Notes: generated from the sequence alone by a model not told the origin. Shown: positions 16,540-25,715, counted from the first letter of the stretch. The stretch is 64,000 bases of DNA from Hymenobacter negativus (GCF_017571495.1 NZ_JAGETZ010000011.1:1-64000); one strand, 5' to 3'. Numbers and translations: made by a program.

Positions 16540-17296
16540 AAGCTACACCTCATCCGCCGCCGAAAAGGCCGGGGCCGACCACCAGATTCTTGACCAGTTC
16601 TACGGCCACTTGCCGCCTGAGCCGCGCCGCACGCCCATGCGCGAGTTGATTTCGACTGTCCTCTCGCACCGCACCACCCACGCCGACGAAGAACTGGCCT
16701 ACGACCGTATGCTGGAGGCCTTTGGCGACTGGGCCGGGGTGGAGGCTGCCCCCACAGCTGAGCTGGCCCACGCCATCCGAACCACACGTTGGCCCGACAC
16801 GCAAGCTCCGCGCATTCAGGAAATCCTGCGCCGCATTCGGGCCGAAACGGGTGGGCCATTAGACTTGGATTTTCTGGCCGATTGGCCGACGGAAAAGGGC
16901 ATGCAGTGGCTGACGGATATGCCCGGCATCGGCCTGAAAACGGCTTCGTTGCTATTACTTTTCAACTACCACAAGCCAGTGCTGCCCGTCGATACGCATG
17001 TGCACCGGGTGGCGCAGCGAGTAGGCTTTCTGGGACCAAAGGTGTCGGTGGAAAAAGCTCACAACGTGCTGCTGGCCCTGCTGCCGGCTGATGCAGAAAC
17101 GCTGTTTAATTTCCACAAACACAATTACTGGCACGGCCAGCAAATCTGCTTTTTCCTAAAGCCAAATTGCCCCCGCTGCCCCCTAAAAGGCTTCTGTAAC
17201 TACTACGAGGAGCACTACGGCCCGGCCACGGCCGAGGTACTGGTCGCTACCCCTGCCAAGTGGGACGCGGCCGCCTGGGGCAAGCTGCCGCATTAG
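16529..17296 (+). CDS. nth: Endonuclease III-like DNA glycosylase with [4Fe-4S] cluster
   Basis: 255 residues of the HhH-GPD superfamily. The helix-hairpin-helix MPGIGLKTA carries catalytic Lys137, and VDTHVHRV carries Asp155. C207-x6-C214-x2-C217-x5-C223 is the usual iron-sulfur loop. It should remove oxidised pyrimidines and nick abasic sites. The loop that normally reads LLSAQTTD is VLSHRTTHADEE here, so it belongs to a divergent branch and damage preference may differ. The only possible start is GTG at 16529, because an in-frame stop lies at 16514. That GTG sits inside an inverted repeat, so the first few residues are repeat-encoded. Confidence 0.87.
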   Translation: MVQTSYTSSAAEKAGADHQILDQFYGHLPPEPRRTPMRELISTVLSHRTTHADEELAYDRMLEAFGDWAGVEAAPTAELAHAIRTTRWPDTQAPRIQEILRRIRAETGGPLDLDFLADWPTEKGMQWLTDMPGIGLKTASLLLLFNYHKPVLPVDTHVHRVAQRVGFLGPKVSVEKAHNVLLALLPADAETLFNFHKHNYWHGQQICFFLKPNCPRCPLKGFCNYYEEHYGPATAEVLVATPAKWDAAAWGKLPH

Positions 17297-17298
17297 GC

Positions 17299-17402
17299 CT
17301 GAGCAGTCAGCCGTTAGCTATTAGCTATTAGCTTCGTTATAGCGGCTGAATAGCCCGGAATATAAAAAACTGATAGCTAAGAGCTAACGGCTGACCGCTC
17401 AG
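17299..17402. repeat. Hairpin of degenerate 7-bp repeats (TTAGCT type)
   Basis: The left arm 17299-17331 reads as heptamers CTGAGCA, GTCAGCC, GTTAGCT, ATTAGCT, ATTAG. The right arm 17370-17402 is its complement at 30 of 33 positions. It begins 2 bases after one stop codon and ends 3 bases before the next ATG, so it fills almost the whole intergenic gap. Confidence 0.85.
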
Positions 17403-17405
17403 AAT

Positions 17406-18392
17406 ATGCGTCTTGTTAAGCACCCCGTCCTTTGCAACTACTACGTCACGTATCGCTGCAATGCGAAATGCGCGTTTTGCGATATCTGGGAGAAGCCTTC
17501 GCCCTACATCACGCTCGAAGACGTAACCCAAAACCTGCGCGACCTCAAGCGACTGGGGGTGTCGGTGATTGATTTTACCGGCGGCGAGCCGCTGCTGCAC
17601 CGGCAGCTGCCCGAGTTCCTGGGGCTGGCGCGCGCAATGGGTTTCATCACCACCGTTACGACCAACGGCCTGCTCTACCCCAAAAACGCGGAAAAGCTGC
17701 GGGGCAAGGTCGACATGCTGCACTTCTCGCTCGACTCGGCCGACCGTGACACCCACGACCTGGGCCGCGGCGTGGCCTGCTACGATTTCGTGCTCGAAAG
17801 CATTCGTGTGGCCAAAGAGCTGGGCGAGCGGCCGGATATTCTCTTCACCGTCTTCCGCAAGAACCTGGCAGACCTGGAGGCCGTGTACCGCGACATCACC
17901 CAGCCCAATGGCCTCGTCCTCATCCTAAACCCCGCTTTTGAATACGGCGACGTGGAAACCGGCGAGCAGCTGACTCCCGAGGAGCTGGACTACCTTTCCG
18001 CGTTTGGCCGGCGCAAAGGCGTGTATCTGAACGAAGCCTTTATTCAACTGCGGCGCGACGGCGGCAACCACGTGGCTGCGCCCGTGTGCCGGGCCGCTAG
18101 CACCACGCTGGTTATCTCGCCCAGCAACGAATTGGTGCTGCCCTGTTACCACCTCGGCGAGCAGAAATTTCCCATCGATGGCAAGCTGTTTGAACTGTAT
18201 AATGCGCCTGAAACCCAGCGCTTAGCTGCGCTGGAAGGCCGCTTGCCGCAGTGCGAGGGCTGCACTATCAATTGCTACATGCAGCCCAGCTTCGCAGTGG
18301 AAACGAGCAAGTATTTCTGGCAGGCCCTACCCAGCACGTTGAAGTATAACTGGGAAAAAGGCACCTGGAAGCGGCTGGTCGGAGTAGCATAG
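17406..18392 (+). CDS. Radical SAM protein with SPASM-like C-terminus
   Basis: 328 residues. The N-terminal CNYYVTYRCNAKCAFCDIW holds the C-x3-C-x2-C cluster motif of radical SAM enzymes, followed by DFTGGEPLLH (SAM binding) and HFSLDSADRDTHD. The C-terminal half has several cysteines (VCRAAS, LPCYHLGE, CEGCTINCYM) that could bind a second cluster, as in SPASM/twitch enzymes. Substrate is unknown. No small precursor peptide gene is seen next to it, so peptide modification is not specifically supported. The next gene, a carbonic anhydrase, follows at 58 bases. Confidence 0.87.
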   Translation: MRLVKHPVLCNYYVTYRCNAKCAFCDIWEKPSPYITLEDVTQNLRDLKRLGVSVIDFTGGEPLLHRQLPEFLGLARAMGFITTVTTNGLLYPKNAEKLRGKVDMLHFSLDSADRDTHDLGRGVACYDFVLESIRVAKELGERPDILFTVFRKNLADLEAVYRDITQPNGLVLILNPAFEYGDVETGEQLTPEELDYLSAFGRRKGVYLNEAFIQLRRDGGNHVAAPVCRAASTTLVISPSNELVLPCYHLGEQKFPIDGKLFELYNAPETQRLAALEGRLPQCEGCTINCYMQPSFAVETSKYFWQALPSTLKYNWEKGTWKRLVGVA

Positions 18393-18450
18393 TATGCCAA
18401 GAAAAGAATATCATGCTTCCCTACGCATTGCTCACTGCATAATTTAAAAA

Positions 18451-18966
18451 ATGCCTGCTCTCATCCTCCCCGTTCACGGCATCTCGCCCACCATTCCTGC
18501 CGACTGCTTTGTTGCTGAAAACGCTACCATTATTGGCGATGTTCACCTTGGTTCGAAATGCACCGTTTGGTTCACGGCCGTGATTCGCGGGGATGTGCAC
18601 AGCATCCGCATCGGCGACGAAACCAACATTCAGGACGGCGCTGTCTTGCATTGCACTTACCAAAAGGCCCCGTTGAGCATCGGGAGCCGCGTCAGCATCG
18701 GGCACCGGGCGCTGGTACACGGCTGCACCGTGGCAAACGATGTACTCATCGGTATGGGGGCCATCGTAATGGACCACGCGGTGGTCGGCACAGGCTGCAT
18801 CATCGCGGCTGGGGCTGTGGTATTGGAAAATTTCGTGTGCGAACCGGGCTTTCTCTATGCCGGGGTGCCCGCTAAAAAAATTAAACCCGTGACGGATGAG
18901 CAGCGGGAAGGCCTGCGGCGCACTGCCGCTAATTACCAGACATATGCGAGCTGGCTAGCTGTATAA
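18451..18966 (+). CDS. Gamma-class carbonic anhydrase-like hexapeptide protein
   Basis: 171 residues made mainly of left-handed beta-helix hexapeptide repeats. H67 (VLHCTY), H85 (IGHRALVHG) and H90 fit the three zinc ligands of YrdA/PaaY-type gamma carbonic anhydrases, with the usual five-residue spacing of the last pair. The ending PVTDEQREGLRRTAANYQTY is the family's C-terminal helix. It forms trimers and may hydrate carbon dioxide, though many relatives have weak or unknown activity. It is cytoplasmic. It follows the radical SAM gene on the same strand. Confidence 0.9.
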   Translation: MPALILPVHGISPTIPADCFVAENATIIGDVHLGSKCTVWFTAVIRGDVHSIRIGDETNIQDGAVLHCTYQKAPLSIGSRVSIGHRALVHGCTVANDVLIGMGAIVMDHAVVGTGCIIAAGAVVLENFVCEPGFLYAGVPAKKIKPVTDEQREGLRRTAANYQTYASWLAV

Positions 18967-19056
18967 AAGCATAAGAATGCTTATGCATGCTGTAATTTTC
19001 GCTAATATTTTTGGCTTATTTGTCTATTAAAATAGTGCCATCCTTAAACGTAGCTG

Positions 19057-19064
19057 TACCTTTG
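19057..19064 (+). promoter_or_regulatory. Bacteroidota -7 element (TACCTTTG)
   Basis: TACCTTTG fits TAnnTTTG, 81 bases before the TRL-like lipoprotein start. The sequence upstream is AT-rich. Confidence 0.55.
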
Positions 19065-19144
19065 TGCGGATTGGCAGTAGCTCAACAAAATCAGATTTGA
19101 GCGATTGTAGTCACCTTTCCCAAACCCTTTCACAGTTTACGTTT

Positions 19145-19423
19145 ATGAAAAAAGTTCTCCTCCTTGCCTTAGCAGGGGCTTCGTTCGCACTGTCTTCGTG
19201 CTCCATCACCCTGCCCGTAGCAGTGTCCAGCAACCCAATCGGTAGCAAAGTGGGCAGCTCTACTGCAACGGTATTTCTAGGCGTTCTGTCGTTTGGTGGC
19301 GATGCCTCCATCCAGGCGGCAGCTAAAAAAGGTGGCATTACGCGTGTGTCGACGGTGGATATGAAACAGTCGAACATTCTGTTCATCTACCAGCAGTTCA
19401 CCACGATGGTAACGGGCGAATAG
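19145..19423 (+). CDS. TRL-like family lipoprotein, 92 aa
   Basis: The ATG at 19145 begins a lipoprotein signal (MKKVLLLALAGASFALSSC, Cys19). The rest matches the TRL-like pattern: VSSNPIGSKVGSSTA, a Gly/Phe stretch, then GDASIQAAAKKGGITRVSTVDMK and a hydrophobic end. TRL-like proteins are small lipoproteins of unknown function, widespread in Bacteroidota and spirochaetes. It is single, with its own promoter and terminator. Expression is probably strong, judging by the clear -7 element. Confidence 0.85.
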   Translation: MKKVLLLALAGASFALSSCSITLPVAVSSNPIGSKVGSSTATVFLGVLSFGGDASIQAAAKKGGITRVSTVDMKQSNILFIYQQFTTMVTGE

Positions 19424-19474
19424 TTTTTGATTTGGTTGCGGCTAAGTCCTGTTTGGGGCCGTTTCAACTACGAG

Positions 19475-19502
19475 AAAGCCGGGGCGATGCTCCGGCTTTT
19501 TT
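19475..19502 (+). terminator. Rho-independent terminator
   Basis: Stem AAAGCCGG / CCGGCTTT with a 9-base loop and T tract, after the TRL-like gene. Confidence 0.85.
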
Positions 19503-19529
19503 ATTGTAAAACAGTTTCTAATTCTCTCA

Positions 19530-20048
19530 ATGACCTTTCGTTTTAATGGCTGGGCCGTGTTGCTTACACTGGCACTCCTGGCTGGCTGCCAACAAGCCCA
19601 CAAGCAAAGCGGGACTGTATACTTTGGACCTACGGCTGTGTACCGGCTGCCAAAAGGTACCCACGAAGCAATGCCAGATACGGCGTCGACGGCTTTCTAC
19701 GAGCGGCGCTTCAACTTTCATCCCCGCTTCAACCAGCCCTTGCACCGCATTGTGGCCGGCAGCCCAACCGAGACCGTGTACCTGGGCATTGCCATGCCGC
19801 CGGTGCCCGCCAACTTGCAGGTGCTGGTCGAGCCTGATGCGGTATGGCAGGTGGTGGGGCGTAAGGCCCTCCCAAGTGCCGCACAGCTGGCCCTGCTGCG
19901 TGGTCGCAACAGCGAATTCAACGTGCGCTATGTAGGAAAAGCCAAGTCCGGCAACGTTCACGTCGTGAACTTGCTCACCCGCGATTCGGTGGTGGCGCGC
20001 AGCTATTACGACGCACCTAAGCCCTATAAGGGCAACCTACTGCTATGA
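19530..20048 (+). CDS. Hypothetical lipoprotein, 172 aa
   Basis: Lipoprotein signal MTFRFNGWAVLLTLALLAGC (Cys20), then about 150 residues of mixed strand character with a conserved-looking GTVYFGPTAVYRLPKG and FHPRFNQPLHRIVAG. I do not recognise the family. It overlaps the next gene by four bases (ATGA), so the two products are made together. Both carry a lipobox and share a YVGP/YFGP phrase near the N-terminus and a LLTRDSVVA / LLLSTAGRPV-like segment. They could be distant paralogues or partners in the outer membrane. Confidence 0.7.
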   Translation: MTFRFNGWAVLLTLALLAGCQQAHKQSGTVYFGPTAVYRLPKGTHEAMPDTASTAFYERRFNFHPRFNQPLHRIVAGSPTETVYLGIAMPPVPANLQVLVEPDAVWQVVGRKALPSAAQLALLRGRNSEFNVRYVGKAKSGNVHVVNLLTRDSVVARSYYDAPKPYKGNLLL

Positions 20049-20623
20049 GCTGGCTGCTTATGAGACTCGTGGGCTTCGGTGTAGCAGCCATCGGCTTGGG
20101 CGCATGCGTGACGATGGCAGGACGCGGGTTACCAGCCAGCAGTGGCAGTGTACCTGCCGGGCCTGCCAACCGGGCTATCCGGGAACTGTATGTTGGGCCG
20201 GGGGTGACGCAGTATTTTCTTCAGCCTCAACAGTTCATGGGGCCAAACGAGCAGCAGACAGCTGAGGTGGATATTGTGGCTCGTGATTCAGCCCAGATTC
20301 CCCGATATGGACTGCTGCACCTTTCCGTGGTGGCACCAGCAGCCGTAAAATTCCCAATTGACACCCTGTTGCTATCTACCGCTGGCCGACCAGTGTCCTT
20401 GCTGGCCGCACGGGTTTTATATGCCGAGCCAAAGGGCCAGGGTACTCTCTCCCGCCTGGAGGCTTATCTGACGCCTGCCCAACTGCGGGAATACCTCAAC
20501 AGCCCAATGCAAACCCTATTGATAGGCGGTCCAACGGGGCGGCGGACATTTCTGCCTAGCAAAAAAGCTCAGGTAGCGCTGCGTGCTTTTGCTGCGCGCG
20601 TGGTTGGCCCAACCAAACAGTAA
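20045..20623 (+). CDS. Hypothetical lipoprotein, 192 aa
   Basis: A hydrophobic N-terminus with lipobox-like IGLGAC (Cys20 of MSWLLMRLVGF...) suggests a lipoprotein. The remainder has IRELYVGPGVTQYFLQPQQF, a beta-rich middle, and a basic end (FLPSKKAQVALRAFAARVVG). No family is recognised. It is translationally coupled to the preceding lipoprotein through a four-base overlap. A hairpin ends the pair, which converges with the CNNM/CorC gene. Confidence 0.65.
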   Translation: MSWLLMRLVGFGVAAIGLGACVTMAGRGLPASSGSVPAGPANRAIRELYVGPGVTQYFLQPQQFMGPNEQQTAEVDIVARDSAQIPRYGLLHLSVVAPAAVKFPIDTLLLSTAGRPVSLLAARVLYAEPKGQGTLSRLEAYLTPAQLREYLNSPMQTLLIGGPTGRRTFLPSKKAQVALRAFAARVVGPTKQ

Positions 20624-20649
20624 CAGCCCGCTCCACTCGCTGCGGCTAC

Positions 20650-20680
20650 AACAAGCCCGTATGTTCTTTACGGGCTTGTT
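20650..20680. terminator. Hairpin between converging genes
   Basis: A perfect 12-bp stem AACAAGCCCGTA / TACGGGCTTGTT with a 7-base loop. There is no long T tract, but it sits between the ends of two converging genes. Confidence 0.65.
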
Positions 20681-20749
20681 GGAAGCCCGCTAGAGTAGGA
20701 GGGAGCCCTTTGGGGTAGGTTCACACTGCTTGATGACGGCAGGAATGTA

Positions 20750-22084
20750 CTACAGTTCGTCGTCGAGCTCGCCGCGTGGTGCTTCGCGCTCCAGAGGGGT
20801 GGTTACCCGAAGCTGCACCAGTTCCACGGCGCGGCGTGAGCGCTGGAGCACCCGGAACTCGTAAGGGTCGAGCACGGCTACATCGCCCACTTCCGGAATG
20901 CTGCCGTAGATGACATTAAGCAAGCCACCCACGGTTTCGTAGTCTTCGCCTTCGGGCAGGGGGAAGGGGAGGTACTCGTTGGCGTCGGATATGGGCGTGG
21001 CAGGGTTCACGCGGTATTCGTCCTCGGTCACCTTCTCCACCACGGGCACCTCGTTGTCGTACTCGTCCTGGATTTCGCCCACCAGTTCTTCCATAATGTC
21101 CTCAATGGTGACGATGCCCGACACGCCGCCGAACTCGTCGCTCACAATGGCCATCACAATGTGCTTGCGCTGAAACTGGCGCAGCAGGCGGTTAATTTTC
21201 TTGGTTTCAGGCACGAAGAAGGGCGGGCGCATGATGCGGGCCAGCTCTACCGGCTCGCCGCGACGAATGATGGGTAGCAGGTCCTTCACGTTGAGCACGC
21301 CCACGATGTTGTCGATGTTGCCCTCGTACACCGGCATCCGCGAAAAACCTTCGGCAAATACCAAGTCCAGAATGGTCTCAGCCGGCGCGTTCACGTCTAG
21401 GGCCGAAAGCTTGGTGCGGGGCACCATAATCTGCTTCACCATCCGGTCGTTGAACTGGAACACGTTCTCAATCAGCTCGTGCTCCGAATCCTGAATTTCA
21501 CCGCTCTCCTTGCTTTGGTCAATGAGGAGGCGCAACTCGTCGGAAGTGTGAGCCTCGGTGCCATGTACGTTCTGAATGCCTACCGCGCCCAGCAGCAGGT
21601 TGCTGGCTTTCGAGAGAAACCACGTTAGGGGCCGGGTAATGTAGTAGAAGCCGCGCAAGGGCAGTACCAGTGCTAGGCTCACCGCTTCGGGCCGCTGAAT
21701 GGCCAGCGCTTTCGGAAATAGCTCCCCAAACAACACGTGCAGGAACGTGAGCACAATCAGGCCCAGTGCGATGGCAATGCTGTGGGCCGTGCCCGCCGAG
21801 ATGCTCAGCCCCAACTTGGGCAGCACGCCCAGGAAAAATTCGGTAAACAGTTCTTCACCCACTGCACCCAGTAGCAGCGAGGCAATGGTGACGCCCAACT
21901 GCGTGGCTGATAGGTAGTCGTAAAGCTTGCGCAATACGCCCAGGGCAAGGCCAGCGAGGCGGCTGCCTTCCTTGGCTTTTATCTCCAGCTGCGAAAGCCG
22001 TACGCGAATCAGCGAGAATTCGGCAGCCACGAAAAATCCGTTTACCAGAACAAGTAAAACGGTCAATAGTAATTGTAAACCCAT
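20750..22084 (-). CDS. CNNM/CorC-family transporter-like protein (hemolysin-like, CBS pair)
   Basis: About 444 residues from the ATG at 22084, which starts directly at the first membrane helix; a longer reading from 22132 adds 16 unlikely residues. Order: a CNNM (DUF21) domain with three to four helices over residues 1-175 (FFVAAEFSLIRVR, GELFPKALAIQRPE), two CBS domains at about 195-315 (VPRTKLSALD, GFSRMPVYEG, VSDEFGGVSGIVTIEDIMEELVG), and a CorC_HlyC domain at the end. Relatives take part in magnesium or cobalt efflux, with nucleotide sensing by the CBS pair. The acidic tail is short. It is monocistronic. Confidence 0.92.
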   Translation of the reverse strand: MGLQLLLTVLLVLVNGFFVAAEFSLIRVRLSQLEIKAKEGSRLAGLALGVLRKLYDYLSATQLGVTIASLLLGAVGEELFTEFFLGVLPKLGLSISAGTAHSIAIALGLIVLTFLHVLFGELFPKALAIQRPEAVSLALVLPLRGFYYITRPLTWFLSKASNLLLGAVGIQNVHGTEAHTSDELRLLIDQSKESGEIQDSEHELIENVFQFNDRMVKQIMVPRTKLSALDVNAPAETILDLVFAEGFSRMPVYEGNIDNIVGVLNVKDLLPIIRRGEPVELARIMRPPFFVPETKKINRLLRQFQRKHIVMAIVSDEFGGVSGIVTIEDIMEELVGEIQDEYDNEVPVVEKVTEDEYRVNPATPISDANEYLPFPLPEGEDYETVGGLLNVIYGSIPEVGDVAVLDPYEFRVLQRSRRAVELVQLRVTTPLEREAPRGELDDEL

Positions 22085-22350
22085 GTCGGCGGCCCCCGCG
22101 ACGCGGTCGGTCTGGGGGCCATTGTTGCCCAAAAGTACGCAGTTTGGCGCAGGTGGTTGGTCTAATGTGTAATCAACTCACCAGTTTGTCACGAAGTGGG
22201 GTTTATTTTGTGGGCCGTTGAGCCCGTAAGGACTCGTCAATGGCGACGACTAGTAGGCTGCGGAAGTGATGGTAATTATAAACGAGAACGGTCGTCTGAC
22301 TGTTAGCGATGCCTAACTGAAGCAACAAGCCTGCGACATAAACTATCGTG

Positions 22351-24558
22351 ATGAAGAATATTTGGATACTTAACGCGCTGATGCTGTGGATTGGGCTGAC
22401 TGGTTCGGCCGCCGCACAGATTCTCGTGCCCACCCACCTGAGCACGGCCCTGAGTAAGCCCACCGCCAAAGTAGGCGAGGAGGTCGAGCTCATCATCACG
22501 GCCCGCATCGACGATAAGTGGCACCTTTACTCCTCCGATTTCAGTGAGGATACCGGCCCGGTAGTCTTCACCATGAAGTTTAAGCCCAGCCCAGCCTACG
22601 CGCTGGTGGGCAAGCTGCAATCCATCAAGTCGCACCATGAGCACGACGACGTATTTAACGGCGAAGTGGCTTTTTGGGAAAAAACCGGTGAGCTGCGCCA
22701 GAAAATTAAAGTACTCCAGCCCGGCCCGCTCACCATCTCCGGCGATGCCGACTACCAGACCTGCACCGACGTGGACGGCCGCTGCGTGCCCGGCAACGAA
22801 ACCCTGAAATTCGGCCCGCTCACCGTGACCGGTGCCGCTGCTCCGGCCAAAGCTACCGGTGCCGTACCCCCAGCCGCTGATGCGCCCGCCAAACCAGCCA
22901 CCGCAGCCGTTGCCGTCGCTGCTCCTACCAAGCCAGCGGAAGCGGCGACTACTGCTCCTGATTCGGCGTCTGCAGTTGAAGCAACTGCCGTTGCTCCAGC
23001 ACCTGATGCTCCGGCCGAAGTAGCGCCCGCACCAGCCGGCACCGCCGTCGCAACGGCCCCCGACCCGGTGAAGGAAGCCGGCGGCCTGTGGGGCTTCGCA
23101 CTGTTGGCTTTCACGCTGGGGCTGGCCGCGCTGGTCACCCCCTGCGTGTTCCCCATGGTGCCCATGACGGTTTCGCTCTTCACCAGCGGCAACGACAGTC
23201 GGCAGCGTGGCATCTTCAAAGCGCTGGTGTACGGAGCCAGCATCATCGGCATCTACGTGCTGATGGGAGTACTTGTATCGGTGCTACTGGGTGAAGACGG
23301 CCCGAACCTGATTGCTACGCACTGGCTGCCCAACCTGATTTTCTTTATCGTATTCGTGGTTTTTGGCCTGTCGTTTCTGGGCTTGTTTGAAATCACTCTG
23401 CCTCACCAGATTGTAAACCAGGTAGATGCCCAGGCGGATAAAGGCGGCTGGGCCGGTATCTTCTTCATGGCCCTCACCCTGGTGGTGGTATCGTTTTCTT
23501 GCACCGCGCCCATTGTGGCCAGTATTCTGGGCATGGCGGCCCGGGGCGAGCGGATTCAGCCCATTGTGGGCATGTTGGGTTTCTCGATGGCCTTTGCGCT
23601 GCCGTTCACGCTATTTGCCATCTTCCCTTCCTGGCTGAAAAGCCTGCCCCGCTCCGGTGGCTGGCTGAACACCGTGAAAGTGGTGCTGGGCTTTGTGGAA
23701 CTGATGTTGGCTCTCAAATTCCTGAGCACCGCTGACCTGGCCTACCACTGGCAGTTGCTGAACCGCGACGTGTATATCGTGCTCTGGATTGTGCTGTCGG
23801 CCTTGCTCGGTTTCTACTTGCTGGGCAAGTTCCGCCTCTCCCACGACTCGCCGCTCGACCACCTCAGCGTGGGACGTCTGCTGATGGCTGTGCTGGCCTT
23901 CGCCTTCACCGTGTACCTCGTGCCGGGCCTGTTTGGCGCGCCACTGCCCTTACTGGCCGGCTACCTGCCTCCCCAGAGCAAGCATGATTTTTCGCTGGCC
24001 AGTGCCGGAAATGGTAGTGCTCCGGCCGTGGCTACGGCGGGCAATAGCGCCGGCCGCGAAGTGCCGCGCTTCGGTGAATTCCTTGAGTTGCCCCACAACC
24101 TCGAAGGCTATTTCGACCTAGAACAGGCCAAGCGGGTTGCACGCCAGCAGCACAAGCCCATTTTTATCGACTTCACCGGCCACGCTTGCGTGAATTGCCG
24201 CAAGATGGAAGCCACCGTGTGGAGCGACCCACAGGTGCTGGAGCAATTGCGCAACGATTATGTGGTAGTGGCGCTGTACGTGGATGATAAAACCGAACTG
24301 CCCCAGAAGGAGTGGTACACCTCTGCCCATGATAACCAAGTTAAAACCACGCTGGGCAAGCAAAATGCCGACCTCCAAATAACCAATTTTGGCTTCAATG
24401 CCCAGCCTTACTACGTGCTGCTCGACCCGGACGGCGCCACCAACAAGCCCCTCGTAGCCCCAATGGCTTACCAGCCCGATGTGGCTCAGTTTAGTGCCTT
24501 TTTACAGGCGGGAGCCAAGCAGTTTCGCAACCAGCGTGGGCCAGTAGCAGCGCGTTAA
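22351..24558 (+). CDS. DsbD-family thiol:disulfide interchange protein
   Basis: 735 residues (ATG at 22351, directly after a GTG). A signal peptide precedes an N-terminal DsbD alpha-type domain with C-x5-C (YQTCTDVDGRCVPG), then an Ala/Pro-rich linker. An eight-helix transmembrane domain follows, with the redox cysteines C265 (TPCVFPMVPM) and C384 (FSCTAP). A C-terminal thioredoxin-like domain has C613-VN-C616. It carries electrons from cytoplasmic thioredoxin across the membrane to periplasmic thiol proteins. The linker is unusually long (about 90 residues). trxA and a periplasmic thioredoxin in this window could be partners. Confidence 0.93.
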   Translation: MKNIWILNALMLWIGLTGSAAAQILVPTHLSTALSKPTAKVGEEVELIITARIDDKWHLYSSDFSEDTGPVVFTMKFKPSPAYALVGKLQSIKSHHEHDDVFNGEVAFWEKTGELRQKIKVLQPGPLTISGDADYQTCTDVDGRCVPGNETLKFGPLTVTGAAAPAKATGAVPPAADAPAKPATAAVAVAAPTKPAEAATTAPDSASAVEATAVAPAPDAPAEVAPAPAGTAVATAPDPVKEAGGLWGFALLAFTLGLAALVTPCVFPMVPMTVSLFTSGNDSRQRGIFKALVYGASIIGIYVLMGVLVSVLLGEDGPNLIATHWLPNLIFFIVFVVFGLSFLGLFEITLPHQIVNQVDAQADKGGWAGIFFMALTLVVVSFSCTAPIVASILGMAARGERIQPIVGMLGFSMAFALPFTLFAIFPSWLKSLPRSGGWLNTVKVVLGFVELMLALKFLSTADLAYHWQLLNRDVYIVLWIVLSALLGFYLLGKFRLSHDSPLDHLSVGRLLMAVLAFAFTVYLVPGLFGAPLPLLAGYLPPQSKHDFSLASAGNGSAPAVATAGNSAGREVPRFGEFLELPHNLEGYFDLEQAKRVARQQHKPIFIDFTGHACVNCRKMEATVWSDPQVLEQLRNDYVVVALYVDDKTELPQKEWYTSAHDNQVKTTLGKQNADLQITNFGFNAQPYYVLLDPDGATNKPLVAPMAYQPDVAQFSAFLQAGAKQFRNQRGPVAAR

Positions 24559-24970
24559 TTAACTTGCTGTCCAGTTGTTGATTTAGCGTAGTGAGCGTCT
24601 TCCCCAAACGATTGAAAGCACGAAGAGGCGACCCCCACCCAGAGGCCGCCTCTTACAAGTGTGAGACGCGCACCCACCCAGATGCGCTGCCTCGTTTTCC
24701 CCTCTTCTCCTCCGTATCCAACCACGGCCGTAGAGAAAGGAAGATTCCTTTCATAAGGAAGTTGGGGAATGAAAAAGCCGAATAATTCGACATTTATGCA
24801 TTGGCCATCTTCCTGCTACGTTGGCGCCGCGGCCTTCTGCCTTGGATTATGACAAATGTAATATGACAACTTGCGCGATGCAAATAATTCCCTGGTTTAA
24901 CGTAAAATTTACAATAAATTTAATTTACACACCTTAATTTAACATTCTCTTTAACTTCTTTCCGCAAAAA
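24559..24970. other. Intergenic region of 412 bases
   Basis: No convincing gene. A possible weak terminator hairpin (AAGAGGCGACC / GGCCGCCTCTT, 24623-24654) follows the DsbD gene but has no T tract. The last 110 bases before the Lrp-type regulator are very AT-rich, with repeated TTTAA/AATTT motifs, as expected of a promoter or autoregulatory binding region. Confidence 0.5.
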
Positions 24971-25435
24971 ATGGCCAGAAATTACGAACTTGATGACACT
25001 GACCGCAACATTCTAAACCTGCTTATCCAGGATGCGAAAATGCCGTACACGGAAATTGCCCGCAAGGTTAATGTTTCGGGTGGCACTGTGCACGTCCGTA
25101 TGGCGCGTCTTGAGGAGTTGGGAATCGTGCAGGGTGCAACGCTACGTATTGATTATCAGAAGCTTGGATATGGCGTGAGTGCCTTCCTGGGCATCTACCT
25201 GCTGAAAAGCTCGGTGTATACCAGTGTGGTGACCCAACTGCGCGAAATTCCGGAGGTAGTGAGTATTCACTTCACCACTGGGGCTTATGGAGTTTTTGCT
25301 CGTTTGGTGTGCCGCGACACCCAGCATCTGCGTGATGTGCTCCATGACCGGATTCAGCCCATCGATGGCATCGAACGCACCGAAACACTAATTTCGCTGG
25401 AAGAAGTAGTGAACCGCCCCACGCAGCTCACATAG
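24971..25435 (+). CDS. Lrp/AsnC-family transcription regulator
   Basis: 154 residues. An N-terminal winged helix-turn-helix (DRNILNLLIQDAKMPYTEIA, then VSGGTVHVRMARLEELGIV) precedes an Lrp-type ligand-binding RAM domain (LGIYLLKSS, VSIHFTTGAYGVFARLVCRD, IERTETLISLEEVV). Such proteins form octamers that sense amino acids and bend DNA. The long AT-rich upstream region is a likely autoregulatory target. It has no obvious linked target operon. Target genes are unknown. Confidence 0.93.
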   Translation: MARNYELDDTDRNILNLLIQDAKMPYTEIARKVNVSGGTVHVRMARLEELGIVQGATLRIDYQKLGYGVSAFLGIYLLKSSVYTSVVTQLREIPEVVSIHFTTGAYGVFARLVCRDTQHLRDVLHDRIQPIDGIERTETLISLEEVVNRPTQLT

Positions 25436-25463
25436 CTGCACCAGACGGGTACTGACTGAATTT

Positions 25464-25535
25464 GCAGACCGTCCTGCCATGCTGCTCCTGCCTCTCCAAC
25501 CGAGCAGCGCGGTCAGCATGGCAGGGCGGTCTTCG
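25464..25535. repeat. REP-like palindrome
   Basis: Arms 25466-25484 and 25514-25532 (AGACCGTCCTGCCATGCTG) match at 18 of 19 positions, with an inner CTGCTC / GAGCAG pair. It lies just after the Lrp-type gene and may also serve as its terminator. Confidence 0.8.
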
Positions 25536-25703
25536 TTTCCTCTCTTCAACCGGCCGGACGGCTCCGCCGTCGGGCCGCTCCTACACTAGCTTAAGTGTTG
25601 CTCTATGGAGGAAGGAGAGGCTTTGAATCGTCAATTAATAGATGTCCGACGCCAGTTGGTTTCCAAACAAGCCGATGCTGCCAGTCTGCTAAGTGTATGG
25701 CTG

Positions 25704-25711
25704 TAATTTTG
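25704..25711 (+). promoter_or_regulatory. -7 element almost touching the start codon (TAATTTTG)
   Basis: TAATTTTG fits TAnnTTTG and ends only 4 bases before the GTG start at 25716, so the mRNA would be leaderless or nearly so. Confidence 0.45.
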
Positions 25712-25715
25712 TGTT

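Noticed and set aside
17299..17402. Reading the 17.3 kb hairpin as a simple terminator
   Set aside because: There is no T tract after the right arm, the stem is 33 bases with a 38-base loop, and the arms have 7-base periodicity, so a repeat element fits better.
17406..18392. Radical SAM gene as a peptide-maturase locus
   Set aside because: No short precursor-peptide gene is next to it; neighbours are an endonuclease III-like gene and a carbonic anhydrase.
24591..24785. Open frame of 64 codons between the DsbD-type and Lrp-type genes
   Set aside because: GTG start, composition not protein-like, and it runs through a possible terminator hairpin and the AT-rich promoter region.
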